Assembly: GCA_047602185.1 (NCBI GenBank)
Contig: JASGHY010000001.1
Span: 4,650,001-4,714,000 of the forward strand
Direction: 5' to 3'
Source: PMP191F sp047602185
GTDB taxonomy: Bacteria > Bacteroidota > Bacteroidia > Chitinophagales > Chitinophagaceae
Length of the DNA: 64,000 nt
Position 1 is the first letter of the stretch. Every line of letters begins with the position of its first letter. The notes below the pieces were generated by a model, which saw only the letters and a program-made list of their open reading frames with translations, had not been told where the DNA came from and made no database searches. The translations under genes and the position numbers were made by a program. This document shows, one piece after another, positions 1-8,876 of the stretch.

Positions 1-466
1 TTTGTCTGGTTCTGTATCTCCAGTTATAGATCCGATCATCTTCAAACCAGGACCTGCAATTACTAAAGCAGGTAATACTTTGCAATTATTTTGCCAAAAT
101 TACTATGCAAGCAATCATTTCAGCACTCAAAACAGTTACTGAATGACGAATTGTAAAATGATGTATATGAAGTGGGAGATAAATACGACGAGGGCTATCG
201 TAGTTTTTACGACAACCATGCTAGAATAATACGTAGGCTGTAATACAGGCTGGACAAAGGTTACAGACGGATGACATTTATCAAAAAAGCGCGCTTCGAA
301 TGTGAAAGATAAAGTGAAAAATATTAAAAACGAATAAACAGATAAGAAAAGCAGAACAATTACGTTGCAGCAGTATTTATTTGATCAATACGTATAAACT
401 ATTAGCTGTATAAAAACAAAGTCTCCAATGCAGATAATAAACGGTACTATCTAGTTATCGAAATCA
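1..466. other. Left edge, no gene supported
   Basis: I see no convincing gene here. A plus-strand frame is open from position 2 to the TGA at 140-142 (46 codons) without a visible start and could be the 3' end of a gene. On the minus strand an ATG at 39-37 opens a frame that leaves the window after 13 codons. Neither can be identified from so little sequence. The rest (143-466) is AT-rich with stops in all frames. Confidence 0.4.
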
Positions 467-1027
467 TTACATCGTATCAGGAGCAATGGAAGCAACATTA
501 CTGGTATTTTCTTTTGCCCATGCTACTACTTTTGGGAATGCAAGATGAAACCAGGCAGTATATTTCTGTGGATGTGAAAGCAAGGATTCCTCTATATCAT
601 TTAATGGCTTATAACAATAATCTTTTACTTCTTCGTTATCCGGGCTAACAGGCCCATCATACCGCCCTGCAAATACATGATCAAATTCATATTCAGTTAA
701 CCCATTATCAAATTCATGGCGATATATAAAGTCAAATATTTTGTGCAGCTCTGCCCCAAACCCCATCTCCTCCTGCAAACGCCTTAAAGCAGCTTCTATA
801 GGTGCTTCATCCGGCAAAGGATGGCTACAGCAGGCGTTGGTCCATAATCCACCACTGTGATATTTCTGCAATGCCCTTTGCTGTAATAGCATCTCGCCTT
901 TACGATTAAATATAAAAACACTGAAAGCCCTGTGTAAAAAGGCTTTTCGGTGAGCTTCAATTTTCTCCATTATACCAACTACTTCATCCTGCTCATTCAC
1001 TAATACAACCTGCTGCTCGTCATTCAT
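467..1027 (-). CDS. idi: Isopentenyl-diphosphate delta-isomerase, type I
   Basis: Interconverts isopentenyl and dimethylallyl diphosphate, the entry step to isoprenoids such as carotenoids; cytoplasmic, metal dependent. The 186-residue protein matches the usual bacterial type I length. It has the TNACCSHP active-site motif (Cys66/Cys67), a Nudix-like helix RRLQEEMGF at about 82-90, and the YEFDHVF segment with the second active-site Glu (Glu112/114). It is the last gene of a minus-strand series after an ECF sigma factor and a CarH-like regulator. That order is typical of light-controlled carotenoid loci in Bacteroidota, so light/B12 control is inferred. No crt gene is visible; any would lie beyond the left edge. 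Confidence 0.95.
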   Translation of the reverse strand: MNDEQQVVLVNEQDEVVGIMEKIEAHRKAFLHRAFSVFIFNRKGEMLLQQRALQKYHSGGLWTNACCSHPLPDEAPIEAALRRLQEEMGFGAELHKIFDFIYRHEFDNGLTEYEFDHVFAGRYDGPVSPDNEEVKDYCYKPLNDIEESLLSHPQKYTAWFHLAFPKVVAWAKENTSNVASIAPDTM

Positions 1028-1264
1028 AATGTAGTATTACTAAAATTAGATTGAGTTAAATCACTTTCAACCAGGCGCTTTTCCTTATTCATCTATACAG
1101 CTACAAGATCTGTCATCCAAACTGGCATATCTGTGGGTAATTACAATTTACTGCTTTAAAACATAAGTATTACTTTTTATATAACATTCCCGCTTTCCGA
1201 AATAACAGTGCTACTTAACCGATAAAACAACTATTCTGTCATCTGATACCAATCAGGGCAAAAA

Positions 1265-1292
1265 AAATAGTGTGCCTCACGGCACACTATTT
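1265..1292 (-). terminator. Rho-independent terminator after the sigma factor gene
   Basis: A perfect 12-bp stem (AAATAGTGTGCC with its complement) and a TCAC loop are followed on the minus strand by a run of T. It sits in the 409-bp gap between the sigma gene and idi, so idi probably has its own promoter. A second perfect small palindrome, GGATCA-TGC-TGATCC, lies at 1308-1322. The rest of this gap holds nothing I recognise. Confidence 0.8.
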
Positions 1293-1436
1293 CTTAATAT
1301 TATCAGCGGATCATGCTGATCCATCAATGGGTAAGGAAAAAACTATCGCCCGCGGTCTAAATTCAATATAATTTAAGTTACCGCTTTCGGGCCTGATTTA
1401 AACTAGCGCCGGCACAATTATTTGCCACTAAATGAC

Positions 1437-1937
1437 TTAGTAACGTTGTAATTGATTCTTCAACAATTTACGCGCAAAGTGAATCCTGCTTTTGATTGTG
1501 CCCAAAGGCTCATCCAACATATCTGCTATCTCATGGTAACGGAAACCATCAAAGTATAACAGAAAAGGATTCCTGAAAATCTCTGGTAAATTGTAAATAG
1601 CCTGTTGAATGTCTTTAAGACGCAGGTTACTTTCGGCAGCATTAGCTGTAACTGCCTGGCTTTGGTTCAATAAAAACTCGTTAGGGCTGCTGTCGAAAAT
1701 GGTATTTTGTTTAACTTTTCGACGGTAATTATTGATAAAAACATTGCGCATGATGGTATACAACCATGCTTTAATGTTTGTACCAACATTATATTTATCC
1801 TTATTGGCGAGTGCACGGTACAGTGTCTCCTGAAATAAATCCTTGGCTGTTTCACTATCTCTCGTCAGTGTTATAGCGAAGGGTTTGAGAAACTCCGCAT
1901 TATTGACCAACATCTGGTTGAACTCTACTGTAGACAT
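1437..1937 (-). CDS. ECF-type RNA polymerase sigma factor
   Basis: A 166-residue extracytoplasmic-function sigma factor. Region 2 spans about residues 14-75, with the helix around DLFQETLYRAL and the -10-recognition segment KAWLYTIMRNVFINNYRR. Region 4 spans about 108-163, with the helix-turn-helix FRYHEIADMLDEPLGTIKSRIHFARKLL. The length is normal for the family and there is no fused anti-sigma domain. It lies directly downstream of the CarH-like MerR gene on the same strand. In Bacteroidota and actinobacterial light-response loci such pairs relay B12/light de-repression to carotenoid genes; that role is inferred here from context. A terminator follows. Confidence 0.9.
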   Translation of the reverse strand: MSTVEFNQMLVNNAEFLKPFAITLTRDSETAKDLFQETLYRALANKDKYNVGTNIKAWLYTIMRNVFINNYRRKVKQNTIFDSSPNEFLLNQSQAVTANAAESNLRLKDIQQAIYNLPEIFRNPFLLYFDGFRYHEIADMLDEPLGTIKSRIHFARKLLKNQLQRY

Positions 1938-2073
1938 AACTCAAGATGTTTAATTATTTAAGCCACAAATTTAAACATAAGTCGCCACATAGGAAAAAAT
2001 TGTGTTTAACCTTTTGCCAAAAATATTAAAACAAGAGTAGTTTTAACATTTTAGCCATATTGGTTAAAATCAG
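1938..2073 (-). promoter_or_regulatory. Regulatory gap between merR and sigma gene
   Basis: This 136-bp AT-rich gap contains about six copies of a TTAAA(A/C)-type motif in both orientations. On the minus strand a TAAATTTG box at about 1962-1969 matches the Bacteroidota -7 consensus TAnnTTTG, although no clear -33 TTTG is found 19-21 bp upstream. The motif copies could be operators for the upstream MerR protein. That reading is inference. Confidence 0.35.
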
Positions 2074-2952
2074 TTAGAGGGCTGCTACAAACTCCAGCAT
2101 TTCTGAAAGGGAATGCTTAAAATTTACTTCAGGTGGAATTCTCTTTAGCTGACTGTGGGCCAACTGACCAGATATTACTAAGGGAACTCCAGGCATCCGC
2201 TGTTGCATATGCATTAAAAACCGGTCGATATTGAAATTGCCAGCTACACAGGTAAGATGTGTATAGAGGTAGTCCGGCTTTTTCAACCTGTTTACAAATT
2301 CAAGGTCGCGAATAGGTACACTGGCACCCAGGTACAGCACACGCACTCCCCTGCTTTTCAGCAGATAATACATGTACAATAAGCCCAGTTCATGATGTTC
2401 TCCTTCCGGCAAAAAGAGGATAACTGTTTTATCGGCTACTACATGCGATACCACACTTTCGATACCTACTACCAATTTTTGACGTATAATATTGGTAACC
2501 AAATGCTCCTGAGCAGGATTGACATGGTTGGTAAGCCACAGTATGCCTAGCTTATCAAGAAAGGGGAAAATCAGGTAGCTGATTGCTTTATCAATTCCTT
2601 TGGAAGCGATAAAAGAATCCATTATGTCCTCAAACTTGTCAATATTAAGATCTACCATGCATTGGAGCAGGTCATTGATCAATCTTTCCTGCTGCGCCTG
2701 CGCATGAGAAAGAGATCCGATCTTTTCCCTTACTTCAATTGAGCTCATCTTGTCTATATGGGATATCTTATACCCATACTTATTGAGCAATGCAATGTCA
2801 AGGACTGTCTTTAACTCGTCGTTGCTGTAATACCTGATGTTGGTCTGGGTGCGTTGTGGTTTCAGAAAGGAATACCGCTGCTCCCAAATTCTGATAGTAT
2901 GGGCTTTAATGCCCGACAGGTTTTCCAGGTCTTTAATGGTAAACGCGTTCAT
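2074..2952 (-). CDS. CarH/LitR-like B12-dependent MerR regulator
   Basis: A 292-residue transcription regulator. The N-terminal MerR winged helix is at residues 1-70 (FTIKDLENLSGIKAHTIRIWEQRY) and a cobalamin-binding module follows at about 95-292. The signature of photoreceptor CarH is complete: Trp139, nine residues, then Glu149-His150. The lower-ligand motif ExHxxG is also present (Glu185, His187, Gly190). In known CarH proteins adenosylcobalamin holds the DNA-binding tetramer together in the dark, and light breaks it. The sigma factor and idi downstream fit a light-inducible isoprenoid module. The light response is inferred from motif and context, not shown. Confidence 0.88.
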   Translation of the reverse strand: MNAFTIKDLENLSGIKAHTIRIWEQRYSFLKPQRTQTNIRYYSNDELKTVLDIALLNKYGYKISHIDKMSSIEVREKIGSLSHAQAQQERLINDLLQCMVDLNIDKFEDIMDSFIASKGIDKAISYLIFPFLDKLGILWLTNHVNPAQEHLVTNIIRQKLVVGIESVVSHVVADKTVILFLPEGEHHELGLLYMYYLLKSRGVRVLYLGASVPIRDLEFVNRLKKPDYLYTHLTCVAGNFNIDRFLMHMQQRMPGVPLVISGQLAHSQLKRIPPEVNFKHSLSEMLEFVAAL

Positions 2953-3295
2953 ACTTTAAATTATACAAGTGCTTTTTAAAAAGGTTTACGAACAGCTTGT
3001 TGTTAACACTAAAAAATGAATTTTTAATGCAACATATTTAGAAACAAGTGTTTAAGCGTTAGAGCTACATCAGACTGACCTTGTACAATAGAGAAAAGCA
3101 GATAGGTTTCTTACGATAATAAATTAAAGGTGAACAGAACGCATTTCCCCGTAAAATGCAGATTATAAATATCAGAAAAGTATTTCTGATCCACTAAAGA
3201 ACTTGCTTAACCAGCCAGATTGGCTTTGAAACAATCGCAGTAACAGTCGAAACGTTTGCCGGATATACCCGGTATTTAATATAAGAACGAAAATT
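2953..3295. other. Intergenic gap, nothing recognised
   Basis: This AT-rich gap between the MerR gene start and the end of the polysaccharide locus must hold the MerR promoter. I could not place a convincing TAnnTTTG/TTTG pair, and no RNA, repeat or small frame stood out. Confidence 0.4.
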
Positions 3296-4030
3296 TTATA
3301 AACTGGGATTTAAAATTTGTCCGGAATCAAGCAGATTTTTTACGGTTTTTGTCAAGGTAGGAGAAAATTGCAGCGCATGGAGGTGGCGAGTATGATGCAT
3401 ATCAGTACCTAAAAGGTTGACGTACTGTTTTTTAATAAGATATTCAGCTAATTCCAGGGAAGCTTTGCCGTAATAATTTGTTAATGAAAGAAGGTTTAAC
3501 TGAAAATAGCAACCGGCGGCTTTTAATTCATCATACCAGCCCTTTTGGGCACCGGCAAAATATAGGTAACGTTCAGGATGAGCTAATACCGGTTGATAGC
3601 CTTTGATCTGGAGGTTAAATATTTTTTCTTTGACGTTAAGAGGTGCATTGATGAAAGAAAACTCCACTAATACCCAGTTGTCTTTTATTGCAAGGAGGGG
3701 AATATCATGTTGTAAAAGATCTTCAAAATGTTCATCCATCAGGTGCTCAGCCGCAAAGCTGAGTGGTAATGGCAACTTTTGTTCTTTCAGCAGGGCATCA
3801 TAGGCTGTTCGTATAGTAGACTCATCATTTTTGTACAAATCGCCCATGATGTGTGGCGTAGTGATCAATTTCTGAAATCCTAGTTCCTGCAAGCCCTTTA
3901 TCAACTCCAGTGAAGCGGTAGAATCAGGTGCACCATCATCTATACCTGGCAACAAATGCGAATGCATATCTGCCTTGAGTTCACTGAGATCAACAGCTGC
4001 AGGTGCTTTCTTTTTGAAAATTGAGAACAT
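3296..4030 (-). CDS. CpsB/YwqE-type PHP tyrosine-protein phosphatase
   Basis: Predicted manganese-dependent phosphotyrosine phosphatase acting on the C-terminal tyrosines of the Wzc-like kinase encoded upstream. The metal ligands of the PHP fold are visible: His23 and His25 (DMHSH), Asp31, His60 (TTPH), Glu95 (AAEH), His151 (AHPER), Asp210 and His212 (GTDMH). I chose the ATG at 4030 over an in-frame TTG at 4048; this gives 244 residues, the normal family length. It is the last gene of the polysaccharide locus. In Gram-positive and Bacteroidota capsule systems this enzyme cycles the kinase and so controls chain length; that role is inferred. Confidence 0.9.
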   Translation of the reverse strand: MFSIFKKKAPAAVDLSELKADMHSHLLPGIDDGAPDSTASLELIKGLQELGFQKLITTPHIMGDLYKNDESTIRTAYDALLKEQKLPLPLSFAAEHLMDEHFEDLLQHDIPLLAIKDNWVLVEFSFINAPLNVKEKIFNLQIKGYQPVLAHPERYLYFAGAQKGWYDELKAAGCYFQLNLLSLTNYYGKASLELAEYLIKKQYVNLLGTDMHHTRHLHALQFSPTLTKTVKNLLDSGQILNPSL

Positions 4031-4092
4031 TGGAAAATAGCCGGACAAAACTATCTAGGTTAATTTTATCCGGCCGTATGTAAGTTTTGTAA

Positions 4093-5031
4093 TTACTGAC
4101 CTACTGCAACAGCTGCAGCAAATTCGCTATATACCTTTTCAATTCCTGCACGCAAATCAATGGTAGCTTTCCAACCCAAGTTATGCAGTTTGGTAACATC
4201 CATCAGTTTACGGGGAGTACCATCCGGTTTGCTGAGATCGTGCTCAATATTACCAGTATAGCCCACTATTTCCTTTACCAGCAATGCCAGATCATTAATA
4301 GAGAGGTCTTCGCCAGTACCGATATTTATTAGCCCTGGTTCATTATAATTCTGCATCAGGAAGAAACAGGCATCTGCCAGATCATCTGCATGCAATAATT
4401 CTCTTTTAGGATTGCCGGTACCCCAGATCGTAACGGAAGGGGCCGTAGCTACTTTTGCTTCGTGAAACTTGCGAATGAGCGCAGGTAATACATGCGATTT
4501 ACCCAGATCATAATTATCATTAGGCCCGTACAGATTGGTAGGCATTACTGAAATAAAATTACAACCATATTGTGCTCGATAAGCATCGCACATTTTGATC
4601 CCGGCTATTTTGGCAATAGCATAAGGTTCATTGGACTCTTCAAGCAGACCGGTTAAAAGATACTCTTCCTTTAATGGCTGTGGTGCTAGCTTGGGATAAA
4701 TGCAGGAAGAACCAAGAAACATCAGTTTCTTTACCTTATTGATATGTGAAGCCGCTATAACATTGCTTTGGATCATGAGGTTGTCATAAATAAAATCGGC
4801 CCTGTAAGTACTATTGGCCATAATCCCGCCTACCCTGGCTGCCGCCATAAAAACATAATCAGGTTTTTCAGCAGCAAAAAAGTCATTTACTGCCAGTTGA
4901 TTACGTAAGTCTAATTCGGCAGTGGTACGCAATACCAGGTTATCAAATCCATTCTGCCTGAGTTTACGAACAATGGCCGACCCTACCATACCTCTGTGTC
5001 CGGCTACGTATACTTTATCTAACGCTTTCAT
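4093..5031 (-). CDS. fcl: GDP-L-fucose synthase
   Basis: Converts GDP-4-keto-6-deoxy-D-mannose to GDP-L-fucose by epimerisation and NADPH-dependent reduction. The 312-residue short-chain dehydrogenase-fold protein has the GHRGMVG dinucleotide motif at 11-17. The catalytic residues align with the E. coli enzyme: Ser108/109 in LGSSCIYP, Tyr137 and Lys141 in YAIAK. It follows gmd on the same strand, so the two steps from GDP-mannose to GDP-fucose are encoded together. Fucose is therefore a likely component of the exported polysaccharide. Confidence 0.95.
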   Translation of the reverse strand: MKALDKVYVAGHRGMVGSAIVRKLRQNGFDNLVLRTTAELDLRNQLAVNDFFAAEKPDYVFMAAARVGGIMANSTYRADFIYDNLMIQSNVIAASHINKVKKLMFLGSSCIYPKLAPQPLKEEYLLTGLLEESNEPYAIAKIAGIKMCDAYRAQYGCNFISVMPTNLYGPNDNYDLGKSHVLPALIRKFHEAKVATAPSVTIWGTGNPKRELLHADDLADACFFLMQNYNEPGLINIGTGEDLSINDLALLVKEIVGYTGNIEHDLSKPDGTPRKLMDVTKLHNLGWKATIDLRAGIEKVYSEFAAAVAVGQ

Positions 5032-5124
5032 ATTTTCTCCAGATACTTAATACAGATTTCGATGTTTTAAACAGGCAATAACGTTACACATTGGACCGCA
5101 ATGTAAATTGTGCAATCCTCAATT

Positions 5125-6240
5125 CTATTCAAATTGATTACGAATACTGTACCCTGATTCTTTCAATAGCCTTTCTCGTTTGAACAGATCTACGTCTGAA
5201 CTTACCATTTCTTTTACCAATGCAGCCAGATCATACTTAGGCTTCCAACCAAGCTGGGTCTGTGATTTTGTAGGATCCCCAACAAGCAGGTCTACTTCTG
5301 TAGGACGATAGTATCGGGGATCTACTGCCACTACTTCTTTGCCTATTGCTACTTTATATTCAGGATTAGACGAGGCCGTTACTACACCTACCTCTTTTTC
5401 ATCACTGCCTTTAAATTCTACTGTTACACCTACTTCTGCAAATGCCCTCCGTACAAATTCTCGTACAGGTGTAGTTACACCGGTTGCAATTACATAATCT
5501 TCAGGAACAGACTGTTGTAGAATGAGCCACATAGCCTCAACATAATCTTTTGCATGTCCCCAGTCGCGTTTAGCATCCAGATTACCGAGATAAATTTTAT
5601 CCTGCAGGCCTAATGCGATTTTCGCAACGCCACGTGTAATCTTACGTGTCACGAAAGTTTCACCTCGCAAAGGAGATTCGTGGTTAAAAAGAATACCATT
5701 CACTGCATACATATTATATGCTTCCCTATAGTTAACAGTGATCCAGTAAGCATATAATTTAGCTACCCCATAAGGTGAGCGTGGGTAAAATGGTGTTGTT
5801 TCCGATTGTGGAACAGCTTGTACTTTACCATATAGTTCGGAAGTAGAGGCCTGGTAAATTTTAGTTTTTTCTGTCATGCCCAGTAAGCGAACAGCTTCCA
5901 GGATACGAAGTGTGCCTATTCCATCAGCATTGGCTGTATATTCCGGTGTTTCAAAACTTACATGCACATGGCTCATCGCAGCCAAGTTATATATTTCGTC
6001 GGGCTGCGTTTCCTGAATAATGCGAATAAGATTGGTACTATCAGTCAAATCGCCATAATGCAGCTTAAACCTTACGTTTTTTTCATGGGGATCCTGGTAT
6101 AGTTCATCAATACGATCTGTATTAAAGAGTGAGCTTCTCCTTTTAATACCATGAACTATATATCCTTTTTTCAATAGAAGATCACTCAGATAAGCTCCAT
6201 CCTGCCCGGTTACACCAGTAATTAAAGCAACTTTTGACAT
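5125..6240 (-). CDS. gmd: GDP-mannose 4,6-dehydratase
   Basis: Makes GDP-4-keto-6-deoxy-mannose from GDP-mannose, with NADP as internal hydride carrier. The 371-residue protein is full length. The Rossmann motif GVTGQDG is at residues 9-15. The catalytic set is present: Thr133 and Glu135 in STSELYG, Tyr157 and Lys161 in SPYGVAK. NHESPLRGETFVTRKITR, the conserved substrate-binding stretch of the family, is also present. It precedes fcl by about 90 bp. Confidence 0.97.
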   Translation of the reverse strand: MSKVALITGVTGQDGAYLSDLLLKKGYIVHGIKRRSSLFNTDRIDELYQDPHEKNVRFKLHYGDLTDSTNLIRIIQETQPDEIYNLAAMSHVHVSFETPEYTANADGIGTLRILEAVRLLGMTEKTKIYQASTSELYGKVQAVPQSETTPFYPRSPYGVAKLYAYWITVNYREAYNMYAVNGILFNHESPLRGETFVTRKITRGVAKIALGLQDKIYLGNLDAKRDWGHAKDYVEAMWLILQQSVPEDYVIATGVTTPVREFVRRAFAEVGVTVEFKGSDEKEVGVVTASSNPEYKVAIGKEVVAVDPRYYRPTEVDLLVGDPTKSQTQLGWKPKYDLAALVKEMVSSDVDLFKRERLLKESGYSIRNQFE

Positions 6241-6253
6241 GATATTTATTATA

Positions 6254-7000
6254 TTATCGAATTATGAATTGAAAAATTTTACGAACCGGTTTCAGCCAGG
6301 TAGTAAAGAAATAAGGCCTGATATCATTTAATTGCCAGGCCATCCTGTCTTCTTTATTAGCCCGTAACCTGTTTTTAAATGAGGCATTACTCATTCCTCC
6401 TGCCCTCATCTTCACCAGTATTTCAGGGATGTATTGCACTCTTACATTATGTTTCAACAGCATTCTCAGCATTAGTTCGTAATCTGCAGCCGAGCGAAGG
6501 CTGATATTAAAAAGTCCTGTCCTGCTATACACTTCCCGTTTTACAAAGAAAGTGGGATGCGGTGGCATCCAGCCAAAATAGAAGTACTTTTTTTTAAAAC
6601 TACCTGCACGCCAGGTGCGTATTACTTTTGTTGTATCGTTCTGGTGCACATATTGCAGGTCTCCGTACACAGCCTCTACATCGGGATCACTGAAAGCCTT
6701 CATCACTTTTTCCAGCACATTATTACTGCAATAAAAGTCATCAGAATTTAAAATACCAATCACATCGCCGGTACAAAACTGTACGCCTTTGTTCATGGCA
6801 TCGTAAATGCCTTTATCTTTTTCAGAGACTACTTTTGCCACATGGGGAAACTCCTGTACGATGGAAAGTGTTTCATCACGGGAAATTCCATCGACAATAA
6901 TGTGTTCAATATTCTGATACTGCTGATTGGCTACACATTGTAATGTATCGCGCACAGTTGCGGCACTGTTGTAAGTAGCAGTAATAATTGAGATCTTCAT
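6254..7000 (-). CDS. Family 2 glycosyltransferase (WcaE-like)
   Basis: A GT-A-fold transferase of 248 residues. The N-terminus MKISIITATYNSAATVRDTL and the segment IVDGISRDET (the nucleotide-binding aspartate region) are typical of GT2. The metal-binding DxD equivalent is LNSDDFY near residue 85. PPHPTFF at about 150 and the basic C-terminus fit the WcaE/colanic-acid type. No membrane segment is visible. It is separated from the WcaF-like acetyltransferase by only 6 bp, suggesting joint action on one sugar; acceptor and donor are unknown. Confidence 0.88.
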   Translation of the reverse strand: MKISIITATYNSAATVRDTLQCVANQQYQNIEHIIVDGISRDETLSIVQEFPHVAKVVSEKDKGIYDAMNKGVQFCTGDVIGILNSDDFYCSNNVLEKVMKAFSDPDVEAVYGDLQYVHQNDTTKVIRTWRAGSFKKKYFYFGWMPPHPTFFVKREVYSRTGLFNISLRSAADYELMLRMLLKHNVRVQYIPEILVKMRAGGMSNASFKNRLRANKEDRMAWQLNDIRPYFFTTWLKPVRKIFQFIIR

Positions 7001-7006
7001 TGTGTG

Positions 7007-7609
7007 TTATTCAAAAACTCTTTTACGAACCGGTGCTGCCGGATTCCCCTGGTAAATAGTATAGGCATCCAGCGATTTGTTTGCTACAGATTTGGCAGCC
7101 AGTACTGCATGCGAGTAACAGGTAACTCCTGGACATACCATCGCCTGTGCACCAATCCATACACCATCTTCCAATTCAATTTTCCTAACAACGAGATCAA
7201 AGGTAGTTTTGGTATAATCATGGTTGCCGGTCAGCAACATTGCCCCCTGCGAAAGACACACGCTGCTGCCAATAGTAACTTCGCCCAGGTTGTCTATCCA
7301 TACATTTTCCCCTATCCAGGAATAATCACCTACTTTCAATTTCCAGGGATATTTAATATTTACAGATTGCTTTATTATTACTCCTTTACCAAGCCTGGCA
7401 CCGAAAAGCTTTAATAAGAAACATTTGAACGAAGAAGCAGGGTTTAGCGGATTTATAAAAAATAATACATTAATAAAATACCACAGTACCTGCTTTAGTT
7501 TACCGGCACCTATTTCTTTTTTAAACCAATCGTTGTTGTATGTACTATTATTGACCAACGGAATATCTGTTATAAAGGTTTGGCATAATACCCTGCTAAA
7601 TTCGGACAA
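7007..7609 (-). CDS. WcaF-type hexapeptide O-acetyltransferase
   Basis: A 200-residue left-handed beta-helix acetyltransferase, expected to add acetyl from acetyl-CoA to a sugar of the repeat unit. Hexapeptide repeats run from about residue 72 (RLGKGVIIKQSVNI) to about 185. The catalytic His lies in LLTGNHDYTK, and the closing GNPAAPVRKRV is typical of the WcaF subgroup. The hydrophobic stretch near 45-60 (FINVLFFINPLNP) is the membrane-near helix also seen in WcaF. One base separates it from the next GT4 gene. Confidence 0.88.
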   Translation of the reverse strand: MSEFSRVLCQTFITDIPLVNNSTYNNDWFKKEIGAGKLKQVLWYFINVLFFINPLNPASSFKCFLLKLFGARLGKGVIIKQSVNIKYPWKLKVGDYSWIGENVWIDNLGEVTIGSSVCLSQGAMLLTGNHDYTKTTFDLVVRKIELEDGVWIGAQAMVCPGVTCYSHAVLAAKSVANKSLDAYTIYQGNPAAPVRKRVFE

Positions 7610-7610
7610 A

Positions 7611-8771
7611 TTACTTCAATTGTTTATCCAAATCTTTTCCAAACAAATTAAGGTATTCACTTTTGAGATTATTCTCTAATATATACTGGTGAGCAAATTG
7701 CCAGCTGGCATTACAATACTCATCAAATTGCTGTTGATCCCACGCTGCCGCAGCCTCCATCGCCTCTACAAACTTACCCTGTTCCTTTAAGGAAATATTC
7801 CATCCTGTCTTTTTTTGCTGCAATTGCTGCCAGGGAGTCTGGTCACTGATCAAAACAGGTCGTCCACTCAGTAAAGACTCAAAAATGACATGACCAAAAT
7901 TTTCGCCATGTGTCAACAATGTAAACAGGTGATGCTGTTGATATAGCTCGTGTAAAGCATGATTGGCTACAGCTCCAAGATGTGTTACGGCAATATTGCC
8001 GGGTAAGGTTTTTATTGCCTGTTGACACTGCTTCCAGTAAGCCTCTTCTTCTACAGGGCCTACAACCGTTAAAGCAACAGAAGATTTAACCTGCCGCAAA
8101 ACTTCCAGCAGCAATAAAAGATTTTTTTTAGGCGAAATGCGCGATACAAAAATACACCGCAATGAGCCAGGCCGCTTATCTGTACTTAATAAAGGGCGCT
8201 GTCTTGAAGCTGGAAAATCATTTACATACTGCAACATTGCCTTCAGGCCAAACACTTTTTGAATATCGTCTTTTTCTGTTTTGTCAGTTGCATGAAATAC
8301 AATACGTTTCTGCAATTGCAGGATACGGAAACTTTTAAGAAAAAACTGTTTTTTTATTTTTTTAAACTGCAATGCACCCTGGTGCAACATGCCTCTTGGT
8401 GCTAATACAATTTTAGCCTTTACTTCTTTATTGTAAATGCAGGCTACCAATGCCATAACTGTAAAGTGCACGGAGAACATGCTGTTGAGATAAATACAAT
8501 CGGGGTTTACTACCGTTATAATAGAACGGATAGTGGCATAATTAAGATTACCGGGCGAAATATAGCGTACACGTATTTTATCCAGGTCATTCCATGCATC
8601 GGGAATAATGGATAGGTAGGGGCTTGTATCGCCAAGATCGCGATCCGAGGTTACCACATACACTTCCATTTCATGCTGGATGGCAAAAGCAAGATTGGCG
8701 CAGGACTGAACCTGGCCGCCCGCTTTATAACCTGGTAAAAACCAGTCGACAAAGATCAATAATCGTTTCAT
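7611..8771 (-). CDS. Family 4 glycosyltransferase, first tandem copy
   Basis: A 386-residue GT-B transferase. The N-terminus MKRLLIFVDWFLPGYKAGG contains the glycine-rich acceptor-domain loop. The donor-domain motif FVSRISPKKN is at about 213, and the E-x7-E region is GENFGHVIFESLLSGRPVL near 300. It is clearly paralogous to the gene immediately upstream: both share the VDWF.PGYKAGG start, LAPRGMLHQGA in the middle and the same end. Donor sugar is unknown. The pair probably adds related or successive residues. Confidence 0.9.
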   Translation of the reverse strand: MKRLLIFVDWFLPGYKAGGQVQSCANLAFAIQHEMEVYVVTSDRDLGDTSPYLSIIPDAWNDLDKIRVRYISPGNLNYATIRSIITVVNPDCIYLNSMFSVHFTVMALVACIYNKEVKAKIVLAPRGMLHQGALQFKKIKKQFFLKSFRILQLQKRIVFHATDKTEKDDIQKVFGLKAMLQYVNDFPASRQRPLLSTDKRPGSLRCIFVSRISPKKNLLLLLEVLRQVKSSVALTVVGPVEEEAYWKQCQQAIKTLPGNIAVTHLGAVANHALHELYQQHHLFTLLTHGENFGHVIFESLLSGRPVLISDQTPWQQLQQKKTGWNISLKEQGKFVEAMEAAAAWDQQQFDEYCNASWQFAHQYILENNLKSEYLNLFGKDLDKQLK

Positions 8772-8876
8772 GTCAGGGATATACGTGGTCAGTTACAACC
8801 CAGGGTGTTGTTGTAAAAGATAAAACCGGGATGCTCACATGCCTGGTTTTAGATCGTATAAAAGGGGTTAAAACAG

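Noticed and set aside
2..142. Plus-strand open frame at the left edge as the 3' end of a gene
   Set aside because: Only 46 codons, no start in the window and no recognisable motif; the opposite strand is equally open in part of it.
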